Shown here: in pieces, positions 5,470 to 6,206 of the stretch
Layout of the letters: each line of letters begins with the position of its first letter
Numbering within the stretch: the first letter of the stretch is position 1
Source of the DNA: DMER01 sp003451645
GTDB lineage: Bacteria; Pseudomonadota; Alphaproteobacteria; Micropepsales; Micropepsaceae
DNA: 6,206 bases
NCBI GenBank assembly: GCA_031976175.1
Contig: DALYLR010000081.1
Coordinates: 1-6,206 of the forward strand
Direction of reading: 5' to 3'
Program-made: the position numbers and the translations under genes
The notes under the pieces: generated by a model
The model's database searches: none
Told to the model about the DNA's origin: nothing
The model's input: only the letters and a program-made list of their open reading frames with translations

Positions 5470-6192
5470 ATGGACAAGGACCGGCCCAGGACCCTGATCG
5501 ATGCCGTCAATGGCGATGGCGCAGTTATGCTGGCTGAGGTGGAACGGCTGCTCAATGAGGGGCATGACGCCAGCGAGCGGCATCGCTCCGCGACCTCGGC
5601 GGTTCAGATTGCCTCCAGAAAATGCCGCTTTGATGTCGTGGCGCTGCTGCTTGAGCATGGTGCTTTCGAAAGCGATCTGGGTTGGAATGCGGTCTTCCAT
5701 GCGGTGGCCTTTGGCACGACCGCGGAACTGGAAGAGGCGGTCACCAGCGGGATCGATCTGGAGGCGCGCGACCACGACAACCGGACCCCGTTCCTGCTCG
5801 CGGCGGCTCTTGGCACGGTTGAGAAGGCCGAGCTGCTCATGCAAGCGGGCGCCGATCCGCTTGCGGACAAACTGAGCCGCTCCGCCCTTTTGGTGGCGAT
5901 CGAGCATGACCAAGTGGCCATGCTCGACTGGCTCATCGGCCAAGGCTTTCCATTCCAGGGCCAGGACCGGTTTGGCTGGGTCCCCTTGGTCTGGGCCGCG
6001 CAGCTTGGCGCGGTTGCGTGCGCGCGTGCCCTTATTGACCGCGGTGCCGATCTTCATGAGGCCAATTATGCTGACGAGACAGCGATCAAAGGGGCCAGGT
6101 CGCCCGGCATGGTCCGTCTGTTGCTTGCAGCAGGGGCTGGCATCCATGACTTAGAGCGTGATGTTTTTAGGTTTGTCCATATCCTGAGTTAG
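5470..6192 (+). CDS. Ankyrin-repeat protein, C-terminus possibly truncated
   Basis: A 240-residue protein built almost wholly of ankyrin-type repeats, about six units at ~42-70, 71-100, 103-132, 136-165, 169-198 and 201-225. Typical elements include VVALLLEHGA, TPFLLAAALGTVEKAELLMQ with AGADP, LVWAAQLGAVACARALID with RGADL, and VRLLLAAGAG. There is no signal peptide or membrane helix, so it is probably a cytoplasmic protein-protein interaction scaffold with unknown partner. The start is well supported by AGGAG (5458-5462), 7 nt upstream. After GAGIHD the reading frame enters AT-richer DNA (about 6150-6192) and ends LERDVFRFVHILS, which does not look like the usual capping end of such proteins. 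An insertion, frameshift or recombination near 6150 may have cut the original end. The window stops 14 nt after the stop codon, so this cannot be settled here. Confidence 0.85.
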   Translation: MDKDRPRTLIDAVNGDGAVMLAEVERLLNEGHDASERHRSATSAVQIASRKCRFDVVALLLEHGAFESDLGWNAVFHAVAFGTTAELEEAVTSGIDLEARDHDNRTPFLLAAALGTVEKAELLMQAGADPLADKLSRSALLVAIEHDQVAMLDWLIGQGFPFQGQDRFGWVPLVWAAQLGAVACARALIDRGADLHEANYADETAIKGARSPGMVRLLLAAGAGIHDLERDVFRFVHILS

Positions 6193-6206
6193 CGAAGTAG
6201 TGTGCG

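Noticed and set aside
5281..6147. Reverse-strand 288-codon open frame
   Set aside because: Antisense to the ankyrin repeats and to the repeat block; residues are typical of a reverse shadow.

Overview
The window looks like an accessory stretch of an alphaproteobacterial chromosome. The guess rests on GC-rich coding DNA, an ECF sigma factor paired with a DUF6768-like membrane protein, and the style of the P450 and of the small membrane-anchored protein. A sphingomonad or Caulobacterales/Hyphomonadales-type host is plausible, but nothing here fixes the genus.

Layout, left to right. (1) Bases 42-101 hold a repeat block: three exact tandem copies of a 16-bp unit, preceded by a 14-bp string that recurs near base 5335. 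(2) Bases 150-332 are the decayed 3' end of an IS3-type transposase with an in-frame stop where a Trp is expected. (3) A small N-terminally membrane-anchored protein of unknown function (423-890, +) is convergent with (4) a GlxA-type regulator made of a DJ-1/PfpI domain and an AraC HTH (1135-2154, -); a perfect 8-bp stem-loop lies between them. (5) The regulator is divergent from a complete cytochrome P450 (2187-3416, +), with only 32 bp between the chosen starts. This suggests, without proving it, that the regulator controls the P450. (6) An intact REP-associated HUH transposase (RAYT, 3534-4205, +) is framed by a 20-nt inverted repeat (17/20 identical, inner 13 perfect). (7) An ECF sigma factor (4336-4914) overlaps a DUF6768-like two-helix membrane protein (4893-5264) in a translationally coupled pair. 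(8) A second repeat block (5321-5360) has the same consensus as the first. (9) An ankyrin-repeat protein (5470-6192) follows; its last residues look abnormal and may reflect truncation.

The main structure not explained by single genes is a dispersed short repeat, consensus TGTCCCCNNAATT (reverse complement AATTNNGGGGACA). It occurs in tandem at the left end, once at the 5' edge of the RAYT in opposite orientation, and twice after the DUF6768 gene. The most economical reading is a REP-like family linked to the resident RAYT, with copies bracketing the IS3 remnant, regulator/P450 and sigma-factor genes. I see no CRISPR, tRNA, rRNA, prophage or toxin-antitoxin system, and no clearly new multi-gene system.
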